Source of the DNA: CAZIPN01 sp964541225
GTDB lineage: Bacteria > Actinomycetota > Coriobacteriia > Anaerosomatales > JAAXUF01
NCBI GenBank assembly: GCA_964541225.1
Contig: CAZIPN010000002.1
Span: 67,819-131,818 of the forward strand
Direction: 5' to 3'
Length of the DNA: 64,000 nt
Shown here: positions 9,130 to 18,131 of the stretch, piece after piece
Position numbering within the stretch: position 1 is the first letter of the stretch
How the letters are laid out: the number at the start of each line of letters is the position of its first letter
Notes under the pieces: generated by a model
What the model was told of the DNA's origin: nothing
Seen by the model: the letters and a program-made list of their open reading frames with translations, nothing else
Database searches by the model: none
Position numbers and translations under genes: made by a program

Positions 9130-9921
9130 CTACTCGCCCATGAGCTGCTCAAGGCCCACAACAAGTCCGCTCCTTGAGCCTACCTCGCGTACGGCGAGCA
9201 CCACGCCAGGCATGAAGCTCGTGCGATCGATGGAGTCGTGACGGATCGTGAGCGTCTGGCCCTGTCCTCCGAAGAGCACCTCCTGGTGCGCGACCAGGCC
9301 GGGCAGACGAATCGAGTGCACGCTGATGCCGTCGACGAGCGCACCACGTGCGCCCTCCATTCCCGGCAGTTCGGTCTCGCGCCCTGGCGCGCTTGGCGTC
9401 TCGCGGCGGTCGGCTGCAATCATGCGGGCGGTTCGGATCGCGGTGCCCGATGGCGCATCGGCTTTCTTGTCGTGGTGCAACTCGGTGATCTCGACGTGTG
9501 GCATGAAGCGCGCGGCCTGCTCGGCAAATTGCATCATGAGCACCGCCCCGATCGCGAAGTTCGGCGCGAAGAACAGCGTGGTACCCGCAGGAGCGAGCGA
9601 GGCAAGCTCGCCGAGACGCTCCTCGCTGAGGCCGGTCGTGCCGACCACGCAGTCTACGCCCGACGGCAAAGCAACGCGCAGGTTCGCTTCGACGGCCGCG
9701 GGATGCGTGAAGTCGACCATGACGTCCGGCGTCGTCTCGGCGATTGCTTTGGCGAGGTCATCTCGGCAGGTGATGTCGTTGCCGGTGCCCGTGAGCACGG
9801 CTGCACCGAGCGCTCCAGGGTCGACGCCCGCGACGACCTCCATGCCGTCGGCGGCGGAAACGGCACGCACGACTTCGCCGCCCATCTTGCCAGCAGCGCC
9901 TGAAACAAGTACTCGGATCAT
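9130..9921 (-). CDS. dapB: 4-hydroxy-tetrahydrodipicolinate reductase
   Basis: This NAD(P)H-dependent reductase acts after DapA in lysine/diaminopimelate synthesis. The 263-residue protein begins MIRVLVSGAAGKMGGE, giving the nucleotide-binding GxxGxMG at 8-14. It contains the DapB signature ELHHDKKADAPSGTA and a C-terminal dimer segment. I placed the start at 9921 because homologs begin right at this Rossmann strand; the open frame extends 35 codons further with no homology. The gene lies 35 bases upstream of the aspartate kinase fusion and 52 bases downstream of the M16 peptidase stop, all on the minus strand, consistent with one operon. Confidence 0.96.
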   Translation of the reverse strand: MIRVLVSGAAGKMGGEVVRAVSAADGMEVVAGVDPGALGAAVLTGTGNDITCRDDLAKAIAETTPDVMVDFTHPAAVEANLRVALPSGVDCVVGTTGLSEERLGELASLAPAGTTLFFAPNFAIGAVLMMQFAEQAARFMPHVEITELHHDKKADAPSGTAIRTARMIAADRRETPSAPGRETELPGMEGARGALVDGISVHSIRLPGLVAHQEVLFGGQGQTLTIRHDSIDRTSFMPGVVLAVREVGSRSGLVVGLEQLMGE

Positions 9922-9973
9922 GCGAGGGGTCCTTAGGTTGGGCACGCGCCGTGAGGTCTGGCGTGCGTTGGGG

Positions 9974-11227
9974 CTACTGAACGAGGTGCTCAAGCTTCTC
10001 GGCGGTGAACGGGCCGATGACGGCAAGCGCCTTCTCGGCGGAAAGCACTTCTGCCGAGACCCGCCGCAGATCGTCCATGCTCACGGCGGCGAAGCGCGCC
10101 AAGATCTCGTCTGCGGAGAGTATCTCGCCTTCGGTGACTTCGTCCCTGCCGAGACGATGCATGCGATTGCGCGTGGACTCCATGCCCAACACGAGTTGGC
10201 CCGTTGCCGCCTGCCGAACGCGATCGAGTTCGTCGGTGGTGACGCCGTCGCTCGCCACACGATCGAGCTCGGAGCGGATGAGCCCCACGACCTCCTCGGC
10301 ATTCGACGGTCGGGTACCCGCGTACACCGCGAACTCGCCGGTGTCTTGGTACAGCGCCGAGTAGCTATACACCGCGTAGGCCAAGCCGCGCTTCTCGCGA
10401 ATCTCTTGGAACAGCCTGCTTGCCATTCCGCCGCCAAGGACTCCGTCAAGCAGCGAAAGCGCGAAACGATCGGGGTGATGCGCGTTCATCGTAGCAACGC
10501 CGTAGCAGATGTGAGCCTGCTCGGTTTCCTTGGGCAACACCGTCAGGCGCGAGCTCCCGGAGGTGTGCGCAACTGGTCGAATCGAACGTGCGGCCGCCGG
10601 CAGCCCGCCGAGATGCTCTTCGGCGAGCGCCACCAAAGCGTCGTGGTCGACATTGCCCGCGGCGGCTACGACGGCGTTGCCCGTGACGTAGTGCCGCGAC
10701 CGGAAGGCGACCGACTGTACATGGTCGAAGCCACCCACGGTCTCGCGCCCACCAAGGATCGGCAGGCCAAGAGGATGGTCCGGCCACAATGCATGACTGA
10801 ACAGTTCGTGGATCTGGTCGTCGGGCGAGTCTTCCATGCGAGCTATCTCTTCGATGACGACCTTGCGCTCGGAGGCGCAGCTTGGATCATCGAGATTCGC
10901 GTTCACGACCATGTCGGCAAGGATCTCGAACGCTTGCCGAAGGTGCTCGTCGACGAACCGGCTGTAGTACGCGGTGTATTCCTTGCTGGTGAAAGCGTTC
11001 AGCTCGGCGCCGAGGCGGTCGAATTCCTCGGAGATATCGCGCGCTGAGCGAGTTGGCGTGCCCTTAAACATCATGTGCTCCATGAAGTGGGACATGCCGG
11101 CCTCAGGTGCGGATTCGTCGCGACTGCCGACGGCAAACCAAATGCCCAGAGTAATCGAACGCACTGAATCCATCGGCTCAGAGATGACGGTGATGCCATT
11201 GTCGAGAACGGTCTTGCGATAGAACAT
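9974..11227 (-). CDS. M16 family zinc metallopeptidase (insulinase/MPP-like)
   Basis: A 417-residue single-chain M16 peptidase. It carries the inverted zinc motif HFMEH at 47-51 and the downstream acidic ligand in ERKVVIEEIA (about 120-129). The C-terminal M16 domain contains GMASRLFQEIREKRGLAYAVYSY. The family degrades peptides or processes short substrates; related actinobacterial proteins are often called PepR. In many actinobacteria this gene sits directly between pnp and dapB. Here dapB is still next to it, but pnp is 23 kb away. The ATG at 11227 is preceded by GAGGAG. No signal peptide is seen, so a cytoplasmic location is likely. Confidence 0.93.
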   Translation of the reverse strand: MFYRKTVLDNGITVISEPMDSVRSITLGIWFAVGSRDESAPEAGMSHFMEHMMFKGTPTRSARDISEEFDRLGAELNAFTSKEYTAYYSRFVDEHLRQAFEILADMVVNANLDDPSCASERKVVIEEIARMEDSPDDQIHELFSHALWPDHPLGLPILGGRETVGGFDHVQSVAFRSRHYVTGNAVVAAAGNVDHDALVALAEEHLGGLPAAARSIRPVAHTSGSSRLTVLPKETEQAHICYGVATMNAHHPDRFALSLLDGVLGGGMASRLFQEIREKRGLAYAVYSYSALYQDTGEFAVYAGTRPSNAEEVVGLIRSELDRVASDGVTTDELDRVRQAATGQLVLGMESTRNRMHRLGRDEVTEGEILSADEILARFAAVSMDDLRRVSAEVLSAEKALAVIGPFTAEKLEHLVQ

Positions 11228-11349
11228 GCGTGCTCCTCGCGTGATGATGCGGCCACGAATGAAGCAGATCGGTGTGGCCGCTGCGGTATTCGGTCCATTC
11301 TAGTCACTCACGCGCCCGGTCGCACGCTGGGGCGGATACGCCTCGGAAC

Positions 11350-11631
11350 TTACTCCTTGCGGCGGATGACCTCGACCAGGTGATAGCCGAACTGCGTTCG
11401 CACTGGGCCGTGTACGACGCCGACTTCCTCGTTGAAACAGACGTCGTTGAACTCGGGCACCATCTGACCGGGTCCGAACTCGCCGAGGTCGCCTCCGCGA
11501 GCGCCCGAGGGGCACTGTGAATGCACCCGGGCCAAATCAGCGAAATCAGCCCCGCCGGCGATCTTCTGCTTGAGGTCCTCGGCCTGCTGGACCGTGGGAA
11601 CCAGGATGTGTCGGGCAGACGCGCGAACCAT
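11350..11631 (-). CDS. ppiC: Small parvulin-type peptidyl-prolyl isomerase
   Basis: A 93-residue single-domain parvulin that catalyses cis-trans isomerisation of proline peptide bonds. It shows the fold's signature segments: ASARHILV, ADFADLARVHSQCPSG, GGDLGEFGPGQMVPEF and HGPVRTQFGYHLVEV. No signal peptide or anchor is present, unlike PrsA, so it should be cytoplasmic. The ATG at 11631 has a clear AAGGAG site. A TACAAT -10-like element lies at 11667-11672. The open frame extends further upstream, but that part has no family resemblance. It precedes the M16 peptidase by about 120 bases. Confidence 0.92.
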   Translation of the reverse strand: MVRASARHILVPTVQQAEDLKQKIAGGADFADLARVHSQCPSGARGGDLGEFGPGQMVPEFNDVCFNEEVGVVHGPVRTQFGYHLVEVIRRKE

Positions 11632-11842
11632 GAGGTGCTCCTTGATCTGGTTGCCGATATCGGCGGATTGTACCCAAGACGCGCGCATGAGGCAGGCTCG
11701 CAGACGGTTTCGGTTTCGCGACGGTTGGAGTGGTGAGGCGCGCCGAGTACGACTCGCCGCTCGGATTGTGGCAGAGGCTCGCATCTGGGCGGAGGGGTAC
11801 ATAGTCGAGACGTCGAGACGATCCGGCTCAGGGGTGGGTGCG

Positions 11843-13153
11843 ATGACAAGGGTGCATCGATGGCTGGTGGGGGCCGCTGTCGGAGGTCTGCTTGCAAGCG
11901 CTGTGGTCGCGGGATGCACTCTCTCGACGCGCGATTCAACGTCGACGACCATGTCGGAGCCTCACGCTACCTCCGGAAGTGGGATGTACACGGTTGTCGG
12001 CACTGCACAGCGCGAATGCTTCGACGCCGCCGGCGCGACAATCTCCGCTCCCGCCAGAGGCACCCTCCTTTTCGGTCAAGACGCTCAGCACGCAGGAAAT
12101 CGGCCGAGCTATGTCGACAACGGCGACGGCACCGTGCGAGACAACGTCACCGGACTCACGTGGACGCAGACTCCCGATCTCGATGGCAACGCAACGATCA
12201 ATGCCGCCGACAAGCTCACCTATGATCAGGCGGTGGCCAGTGCCAGCAAGGTCACAATCGGGGGCTACCACGACTGGAGATTGCCGACGATCAAGGAGCT
12301 GTACTCACTCATCAGTTTCGCTGGCACGTCTCCGAACGAGAATCAGGTCGACACGTCTGGGCTCACCCCGTTCATTGACACGCGCTACTTCGCGTTCGGA
12401 TACGGAGACATCAGCGCAGGTGACCGGATTATCGACGCCCAATTTGCCACGTCCACGAAGTACGTTGCAGCCACCATGCAAAACGCCCCAACCATGTTTG
12501 GCGTGAACTTCGCCGACGGTCGCATCAAGGGCTACCCGATTCAGCCAACTCCAAGGCAGCCGAAAGGCAAAGGATTCTACGTGCTGTACGTGCGGGGTAA
12601 CCCGGCGTACGGCACGAACCATTTCGCCGACAATCATGATGGTACTGTGACCGATGCGGCCACGGGACTCATGTGGTCTCAGGCTGACAGCGGGGCAGGC
12701 ATGGATTGGCCGTCGGCTCTGGCGTGGGTCACCAAGAAGAACGCGCAATCCTATCTTGGGCATCAAGACTGGCGTCTCCCAAATGCCAAGGAACTGCAAA
12801 GCGTGGTCGATTACGGCCGGGCTCCCGCAGTGACACACTCTGCGGCGATTGACTCCGTGTTCGCGGCGACAAGGATCCAGAACGAGGCCGGACAAGACGA
12901 TTACCCGTGGTATTGGACATCCACCACGCATCTGGCTGCGGCGCGCAAAGACCCGGGCTTTGAGGCGGTCTACATCGCATTTGGTCGGGCTACGGGCAAC
13001 ATGGGCGGGCGTTGGATGGACGTTCATGGCGCTGGGGCGCAGCGGAGTGACCCGAAGACGGGTGATCCGCGTCAGTTTCCCCGTGGCCGTGGTCCGCAGG
13101 GCGACGCCGTACGAATCAACAACTACGTTCGCCTCGTTCGTGATGCGCACTAG
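11843..13153 (+). CDS. DUF1566 (Lcl-domain) lipoprotein
   Basis: A 436-residue exported lipoprotein. The signal peptide ends in the lipobox VVAGC near residue 25. The mature part has two tandem DUF1566 modules, each with a GT-V-D--TGL-W-Q core followed by a DWRLP-KEL segment: one starts at the GTVRDNVTGLTW region and the other at GTVTDAATGLMW. The domain is found in surface proteins, including the Legionella Lcl adhesin, and its role here is unknown. The ATG at 11843 was chosen because it starts the signal peptide; the frame is open upstream without homology. It is divergent from ppiC and is the first plus-strand accessory gene. Confidence 0.8.
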   Translation: MTRVHRWLVGAAVGGLLASAVVAGCTLSTRDSTSTTMSEPHATSGSGMYTVVGTAQRECFDAAGATISAPARGTLLFGQDAQHAGNRPSYVDNGDGTVRDNVTGLTWTQTPDLDGNATINAADKLTYDQAVASASKVTIGGYHDWRLPTIKELYSLISFAGTSPNENQVDTSGLTPFIDTRYFAFGYGDISAGDRIIDAQFATSTKYVAATMQNAPTMFGVNFADGRIKGYPIQPTPRQPKGKGFYVLYVRGNPAYGTNHFADNHDGTVTDAATGLMWSQADSGAGMDWPSALAWVTKKNAQSYLGHQDWRLPNAKELQSVVDYGRAPAVTHSAAIDSVFAATRIQNEAGQDDYPWYWTSTTHLAAARKDPGFEAVYIAFGRATGNMGGRWMDVHGAGAQRSDPKTGDPRQFPRGRGPQGDAVRINNYVRLVRDAH

Positions 13154-13315
13154 GCAGGCAGGCTGGTTGGTTCGCGCGGGTTGAGTGCTTCGCGAGCGAA
13201 CGTGGAATCGGTGCACATCCGGCGTGCAACGCCGTGGGCATGCCGGTACTCGCCGCATGGTTGGCAAGCCCCTCGCAGGAAGCATAAGAGATGCTACTCA
13301 TTGACGGGGTCTTGA

Positions 13316-14437
13316 TTGGACATGGATTGGCGTAGCAAGAGGTTCCTTCTCAGTCTCGCCGCGCTCCTGCTTGGCGCGGGGGTGCTGCTGATCGCTGCAC
13401 CTTTCGTTGTGCAAGCGATCATCGCGAGTACCGGTAAACCAGCTGAACCGACGGTGCTTGGGAGTAACCTTCCCACGCGGTCGGTCGATCCTGCTCGTGA
13501 AACCACATCGTCACAGGCGGCGACTGAGACAACGAATGCTCCGATTGCCACTGACCCAACCTCGACTCCACCGGCGACCTCACCGACGGTGACGGCAATT
13601 CCACTCGCGAGCAGAACCGTTGCCCCCGCCCCATCTGACGGTCCTTCGCTTGACGCATACAAGGGTCTGGGCAGCTGGGTCGACATCTACGACGACAAGG
13701 CGTGGGCGAATCCGAGTGCCGCTGTGGCGAACATGTCGCAACATGGCGTGCGGACACTCTACCTCGAGACATCCAACTCCCGGTCGTCGTTCGACCTGAA
13801 GGACTCGTCGAAGATCAGTACGTTCATCGAGGCAGCGCATTCTCACCATATGAAGGTCGTGGCGTGGTACCTGCCGGACATGACGAAGGCCTCCAAAGAC
13901 TACGGCCGCATTGAAAAGGCCATCAACTTCAAGACGTCAGGCGGCCAGAAATTCGATTCCTTCGCGCTCGACATAGAGTCAAGCGCGATCAAGTCAGAGA
14001 GTGTACGCAACAAGGCCCTCGCTTCGTTGTCGACCAAGATTCGCTCGCTCGTCGGCTGTTCGTATCCTTTGGGGGCGATCATTCCATCGCCGGTGGGTCT
14101 GGCCAAGAAGGCAGGGTACTGGGACGCGTTCCCTTATTCGGATGTGGCGCAGCGCTATGACGTAGTACTGCCGATGGCTTACTACACGTATCACGGCAAG
14201 GGCGCGTCAGCCGCCTACTCGGATGCGAAGTCCAACGTCACGATTCTGCGCAAGCAGAAGGGCTGCTCCAAGGTGCCGATTCACTTGATTGGCGGGATTG
14301 CCGAGAAATCGTCAACTGCCGAGGTCCAAGCGTTCGTGCGGGCCGTGGTCGGCCAGCATTGTTTCGGGGGGAGTCTGTACAGCTGGCCTGGCACATCGGG
14401 CAGCGATTGGAATGCCTTGACGGCGATCAAGCCGTAG
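13316..14437 (+). CDS. Exported glycoside-hydrolase-like TIM-barrel protein
   Basis: About 373 residues. An N-terminal hydrophobic helix (about 10-35) acts as a signal or anchor, then a Thr/Pro/Ala-rich low-complexity linker runs to about 105. The C-terminal domain (about 110-373) resembles the putative glycoside hydrolase families with a TIM barrel: HGVRTLYLETSNS, MKVVAWYLP, FDSFALDIES, YDVVLPMAYYTYHG and GGSLYSW mark successive barrel strands. The acidic residues in DIES are plausible catalytic groups. The start may be TTG at 13316 or ATG at 13322; neither has a strong ribosome site. The sugar transporter downstream suggests a link to carbohydrate use, which is inference only. Confidence 0.7.
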   Translation: MDMDWRSKRFLLSLAALLLGAGVLLIAAPFVVQAIIASTGKPAEPTVLGSNLPTRSVDPARETTSSQAATETTNAPIATDPTSTPPATSPTVTAIPLASRTVAPAPSDGPSLDAYKGLGSWVDIYDDKAWANPSAAVANMSQHGVRTLYLETSNSRSSFDLKDSSKISTFIEAAHSHHMKVVAWYLPDMTKASKDYGRIEKAINFKTSGGQKFDSFALDIESSAIKSESVRNKALASLSTKIRSLVGCSYPLGAIIPSPVGLAKKAGYWDAFPYSDVAQRYDVVLPMAYYTYHGKGASAAYSDAKSNVTILRKQKGCSKVPIHLIGGIAEKSSTAEVQAFVRAVVGQHCFGGSLYSWPGTSGSDWNALTAIKP

Positions 14438-14646
14438 CGTTTCTCGTGGCGCCTCGGCGCCCGGGCGAACTCGGTTCGCGTCGCAGATTCACCCATCAAC
14501 TCTCGTGCGCAGCTGAGAAATGGAAATTTCTTCGGACTGCCGTAACAATCATGCAACTCGGGAGCCGCTGCTTGGGAATCATCCCTGTGACAGCCACCGA
14601 AGTTGTCGCCGAGTAGTCATGATTGACTGAGTGATTGGGGGCACGT

Positions 14647-15798
14647 ATGCGCCAGAAAGAGGTAGTGCGCGCAAAGAAGGCACTGGTCTTGTTGGGGATC
14701 GCCGCGCTCGTCATGGGAGTGGTGGTTGCGCTCTCGGGTTGTAGCGGCGGAGCCGGAACGGGTGGTGCCACGAGTGGCAGCACCTCGGCCTCGGGCACGG
14801 CGTCAAGCCTCAAGATCGCTCTCTTGCTGCCTGAGACAAAGACGACTCGCTATGAGACGCAGGACAAGCCGCTCTTCGAGGCCAAGGTCAAAGAACTTGC
14901 GCCCGGAGCGACGATTCTGTACAGCAACGCAAACCAGGATGCAGCTCAGCAGCAGTCGCAGGCCGACGCGGCGCTGACCAACGGTGCGAATGTTCTGGTG
15001 CTCGATCCGGTCGACTCTGCGTCCGCGGCTTCGATCGTTGCGAAAGCCGCCGCTCAGAAGGTGCCGGTGATCAGCTACGACCGTCTGATTCTGAACGCCG
15101 ACGTTGACTACTACGTGTCGTTTGACAACGAGCAGGTCGGCAAGCTTCAGGGTACGGCGTTGCTCGACAAGTTGACGTCGATGGGCGATGCCGGCAAGAC
15201 GATCGTGATGATCAATGGTGCACCGACTGACAACAACGCCAAGCTCTTCAAGCAGGGTGCCCATAGCATCCTGGATGGCAAGGTCAAGATCGGCGCCGAG
15301 TATGACACCCCAGACTGGAGTCCCGACAAGGCCCAGACTGAGATGGATGGTGCCATCACGAAGCTCGGCAAGAAGGGGTTTGTCGGCGTGTATTGCGCCA
15401 ACGATGGTACGGCTGGCGGCGCAATTGCGGCCATGAAGGGCGCGGGCATCGACCCCAAGACCCGGCCGACCACTGGCCAGGACGCTGAGCTCGCAGGCAT
15501 TCAGCGGATTCTTCTCGGCGAGCAGTACATGACCGTGTACAAGGCGATCAAGCTTGAGGCTGCGGCTGCTGCGGAACTCGCTGTTTCTGTCGGCAAGGGC
15601 ACGGGTGTTCCGACCTCAATGACATTGAGCAAGGTGAACAACGGGACGAAGGATGTTCCATCAGTGCTGCTGGCTCCCGTGGCCGTGACCAAGGACAACA
15701 TCAAGACGACTGTCGTCGCGGATGGCTTCTGGACTACCGCGCAGATACTGACCACTCCTGAGCTCAAGGCAGCTGGCCAGACCGTAGGATTGCAGTAG
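14647..15798 (+). CDS. Sugar ABC transporter substrate-binding lipoprotein (XylF-like)
   Basis: A 383-residue periplasmic-binding-protein-type lipoprotein. The signal peptide ends in LSGC with Cys at residue 32, then a Gly/Ser/Thr-rich tether. The binding domain begins KIALLLPETKTTRYETQD and contains GANVLVLDPVDSASAASIV, VPVISYDRLI and YCANDGTAGGAIAAMKGAG, typical of the D-xylose-binding XylF/ChvE branch. I use ATG 14647, which follows TGGGGGC at good spacing; a TTG at 14635 is possible. It is followed at 18 bases by its ATPase and then the permease. The exact sugar is not determinable from sequence alone. Confidence 0.88.
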   Translation: MRQKEVVRAKKALVLLGIAALVMGVVVALSGCSGGAGTGGATSGSTSASGTASSLKIALLLPETKTTRYETQDKPLFEAKVKELAPGATILYSNANQDAAQQQSQADAALTNGANVLVLDPVDSASAASIVAKAAAQKVPVISYDRLILNADVDYYVSFDNEQVGKLQGTALLDKLTSMGDAGKTIVMINGAPTDNNAKLFKQGAHSILDGKVKIGAEYDTPDWSPDKAQTEMDGAITKLGKKGFVGVYCANDGTAGGAIAAMKGAGIDPKTRPTTGQDAELAGIQRILLGEQYMTVYKAIKLEAAAAAELAVSVGKGTGVPTSMTLSKVNNGTKDVPSVLLAPVAVTKDNIKTTVVADGFWTTAQILTTPELKAAGQTVGLQ

Positions 15799-15815
15799 CG
15801 GCAGTCCACACGGAG

Positions 15816-16619
15816 ATGGGTGCGACAAGCATGGCTGAGCCCCTACTCGCGCTAAAGGGAATTAGCAAGGCTTTCGGTGCGAACCAAGCGCTCTCCGGCG
15901 TCGACTTTGAGGTCGACGCCGGAGAGGTCGTTGCCCTCGTCGGGGACAACGGCGCTGGGAAATCGACCCTGATCAAAGCCATTGCGGGCGTACAACTTGC
16001 CGACGAAGGTGAGTGCCACTTCGACGGGAAAGTCGTGAAGGTCACGAGCCCGCAGGATGCGACGTCCCTTGGGATTGCGACCGTCTACCAGGACCTCGCC
16101 CTGTGCGACAACCTTGACGTTGTTGCCAACCTCTATCTGGGTCGCGAGGTGTTCGTCAAAGGAATTGCAAAGGTTGCGGCGCTGCTTGACGAGACGGCGA
16201 TGGAGCAGAGTTCGCTCGATCTGCTGGATTCGCTGGCCGTGACGACGATCCAAGACGTTCGCGTGCACGTCGGGTCACTTTCTGGCGGGCAGCGACAGGC
16301 TGTTGCGATCGCTCGCTCGCTTCTTGGCGAGCCACGAGTGGTCCTGCTTGATGAGCCGACCGCAGCGCTGGGTGTTTCGCAGACCGAGCAGGTGCTGAAC
16401 CTCATCAAGACGCTGCGCAAGCGTGGGCTGGCGGTCGTGGTAATCAGTCACAACCTGGAGAACGTCTTCGAGGTCGCGGATCGCATCATCGTGCTGCGCC
16501 TCGGTCGCAGGGCGGCCACGTTCGACGTTCGGGGCGTCAGCCGTGAAGATGTAGTGGCTGCCATTACGGGAGCCGAGTACGGGCGTGTTGGGGCAGACAT
16601 CCCCGAGGAGAACGCATGA
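15816..16619 (+). CDS. Sugar ABC transporter ATPase, single-domain
   Basis: A 267-residue ATPase with Walker A GDNGAGKST at 43-51, signature LSGGQRQ at 155-161 and Walker B VVLLDEPTA at about 175-183. It belongs to the carbohydrate-uptake CUT2 group but has a single ABC domain; XylG/RbsA-type partners usually have two in about 500 residues. Single-domain members such as FrcA exist and would act as dimers. The start may be ATG 15816 or ATG 15831. Its stop overlaps the permease start by four bases (ATGA), so translation is coupled. Confidence 0.88.
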   Translation: MGATSMAEPLLALKGISKAFGANQALSGVDFEVDAGEVVALVGDNGAGKSTLIKAIAGVQLADEGECHFDGKVVKVTSPQDATSLGIATVYQDLALCDNLDVVANLYLGREVFVKGIAKVAALLDETAMEQSSLDLLDSLAVTTIQDVRVHVGSLSGGQRQAVAIARSLLGEPRVVLLDEPTAALGVSQTEQVLNLIKTLRKRGLAVVVISHNLENVFEVADRIIVLRLGRRAATFDVRGVSREDVVAAITGAEYGRVGADIPEENA

Positions 16620-17827
16620 GTGCTGAGCCGCAAGCACCCGAGGCCAACGGCGGGATCGGTGCGATGCTCAAGGAGCTGATGCGCAAGTTGGCCCAAGGAG
16701 AAGCAGGCTCCCTCCTTGTGCTTCTGATGGTTGCGGTCATTTGGACGTTCTTTCAGTTCCAGAACGACCGTTTCCTGAGTCCAGGCAACCTTACGAACCT
16801 AGCGCTCCAGCAGGCAGCGGTGGCCACGATCTCCATCGGCGTGGTGCTGATCCTGCTTCTGGGCGAAATCGATCTGTCCGTCGGCGCGGTGAGTGGATTC
16901 TGCTCGTCAGTGATGGCGGTTCTGGTCGTGCAGCACGGAGTGTCGCCGATACTTGGAGCACTTTCGGCACTCGGACTGGGTGCTGCAATCGGTCTGTTCA
17001 ACGGCTTCATGATCACGCGATTCAGGATCCCCTCTTTCGTCGTCACCTTGGCGGGATCGCTCACACTGGTAGGTCTTCAGCTGTACGTGTTGGGTGACAC
17101 CGGAACCGTGAATCTGGGTGACAACTTCATCACGCGTCTGACGAGCACGTTCTTCCCCCCTCTCGTGGGATGGTCGGTCGTGGTCGTTGCTGTGGCGGTC
17201 ACACTGGGAGTCGCACTCATAGGTCGGTCACGAAGGCAGAAGGCCGGACTAGCAGTTGGGCCGATACGGTCACTCGCCTTTCGCATCGCGGTGATTGCAG
17301 CTGCATTTGCGGCGATGGTGTTTGTGGTCAACGAAGACCGTGGATTGCCACTTGTCGTGTGCATTGTCTTTGCACTGGCGCTCATGTTCGCGTACTTCAC
17401 CGAACGCACGCGGTTTGGGCGCCACATGTTCGCAGTCGGCGGGAATTCCGAGGCGGCTCGCCGAGCCGGCATCAAGATCGATCACGTGCGCATCATCGTC
17501 TTTGTGCTCGGGTCGACTCTGGCTGCCGGTGGAGGCGTCTTGGCCGCGTCGCGTCTGATGGCCGTCAACCAGTCGTCAGGTGGAAGCGACTTGCTGCTCA
17601 TGGCGATCGCGGGTCCGGTCATAGCCGGGACCAGCCTCTTTGGCGGGCGCGGCACGGTCTGGTCGGCCATCCTCGGCGCGGTCGTCATCGGTTCGATCGC
17701 CAACGGCATGGATCTGCTGGCGTTCGCGTCGTCGGTGAAGTACATCGTCACTGGTGCCGTCTTGATTGCTGCCGTGACCATCGAGGCAGCGACACGGATG
17801 CGTCGCCGTGGGGGACAGGTCGAATAG
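16616..17827 (+). CDS. Sugar ABC transporter permease (XylH-like)
   Basis: A 403-residue integral membrane protein with about ten or more hydrophobic helices. It contains the CUT2 permease signature region LLLGEIDLSVGAVSGFCSSVMAV, followed by IGLFNGFMITRFRIPSFVVTL. The length and the extra cytoplasmic loop around RSRRQKAGLAVGPIRSLAFRIA resemble XylH rather than RbsC. It forms the membrane channel for the binding protein and ATPase encoded just upstream. The ferredoxin gene begins 31 bases after the stop, so the transporter and the redox operon may share some transcription; this cannot be decided from sequence. Confidence 0.9.
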   Translation: MSAEPQAPEANGGIGAMLKELMRKLAQGEAGSLLVLLMVAVIWTFFQFQNDRFLSPGNLTNLALQQAAVATISIGVVLILLLGEIDLSVGAVSGFCSSVMAVLVVQHGVSPILGALSALGLGAAIGLFNGFMITRFRIPSFVVTLAGSLTLVGLQLYVLGDTGTVNLGDNFITRLTSTFFPPLVGWSVVVVAVAVTLGVALIGRSRRQKAGLAVGPIRSLAFRIAVIAAAFAAMVFVVNEDRGLPLVVCIVFALALMFAYFTERTRFGRHMFAVGGNSEAARRAGIKIDHVRIIVFVLGSTLAAGGGVLAASRLMAVNQSSGGSDLLLMAIAGPVIAGTSLFGGRGTVWSAILGAVVIGSIANGMDLLAFASSVKYIVTGAVLIAAVTIEAATRMRRRGGQVE

Positions 17828-17858
17828 CCCACCCTGTGGCCGAGTGGCAGGATCATGA

Positions 17859-18131
17859 ATGGACCCCTTCAAGGCCGATCGTGATCGGCACACCATTCTC
17901 GCTACAGCCTGGGTCCTTCCCGAGCCAAGCCGATGCGTTCAGTGCGGCGTGTGTTCGTTCCATTGTCCGATGGCTATCGATGTGCGGCGGCACGTGTGGC
18001 GCAATGAGCCGGTGAAGGACAGCTACTGCCTGACGTGCGGGGAGTGTGTCAAGCGCTGTCCACGGGGACTCCTTCGCTTCGACGTGATTCCCCCACTCGG
18101 AATTGACGAGCATACGTGGGGGTCGCACTGA
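17859..18131 (+). CDS. Two-cluster [4Fe-4S] ferredoxin-type protein
   Basis: A 90-residue protein with two cysteine clusters, CVQCGVCSFHCP (from about 26) and CLTCGECVKRCP (from about 57), each able to bind a [4Fe-4S] centre. The spacing of about 30 residues with a helical insert (MAIDVRRHVW) recalls the HdrC/GlpC-type ferredoxin module more than a compact clostridial ferredoxin. Its stop overlaps the start of the oxidoreductase gene (TGATG), so the two are translationally coupled. It probably passes electrons to or from that flavoprotein. No signal peptide is present, so it should be cytoplasmic. Confidence 0.88.
   Translation: MDPFKADRDRHTILATAWVLPEPSRCVQCGVCSFHCPMAIDVRRHVWRNEPVKDSYCLTCGECVKRCPRGLLRFDVIPPLGIDEHTWGSH

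Noticed and set aside
9248..11047. Plus-strand open frame of 599 codons across dapB and the M16 gene
   Set aside because: It crosses two well-supported minus-strand genes and shows the low-complexity look of an antisense shadow in high-GC DNA.
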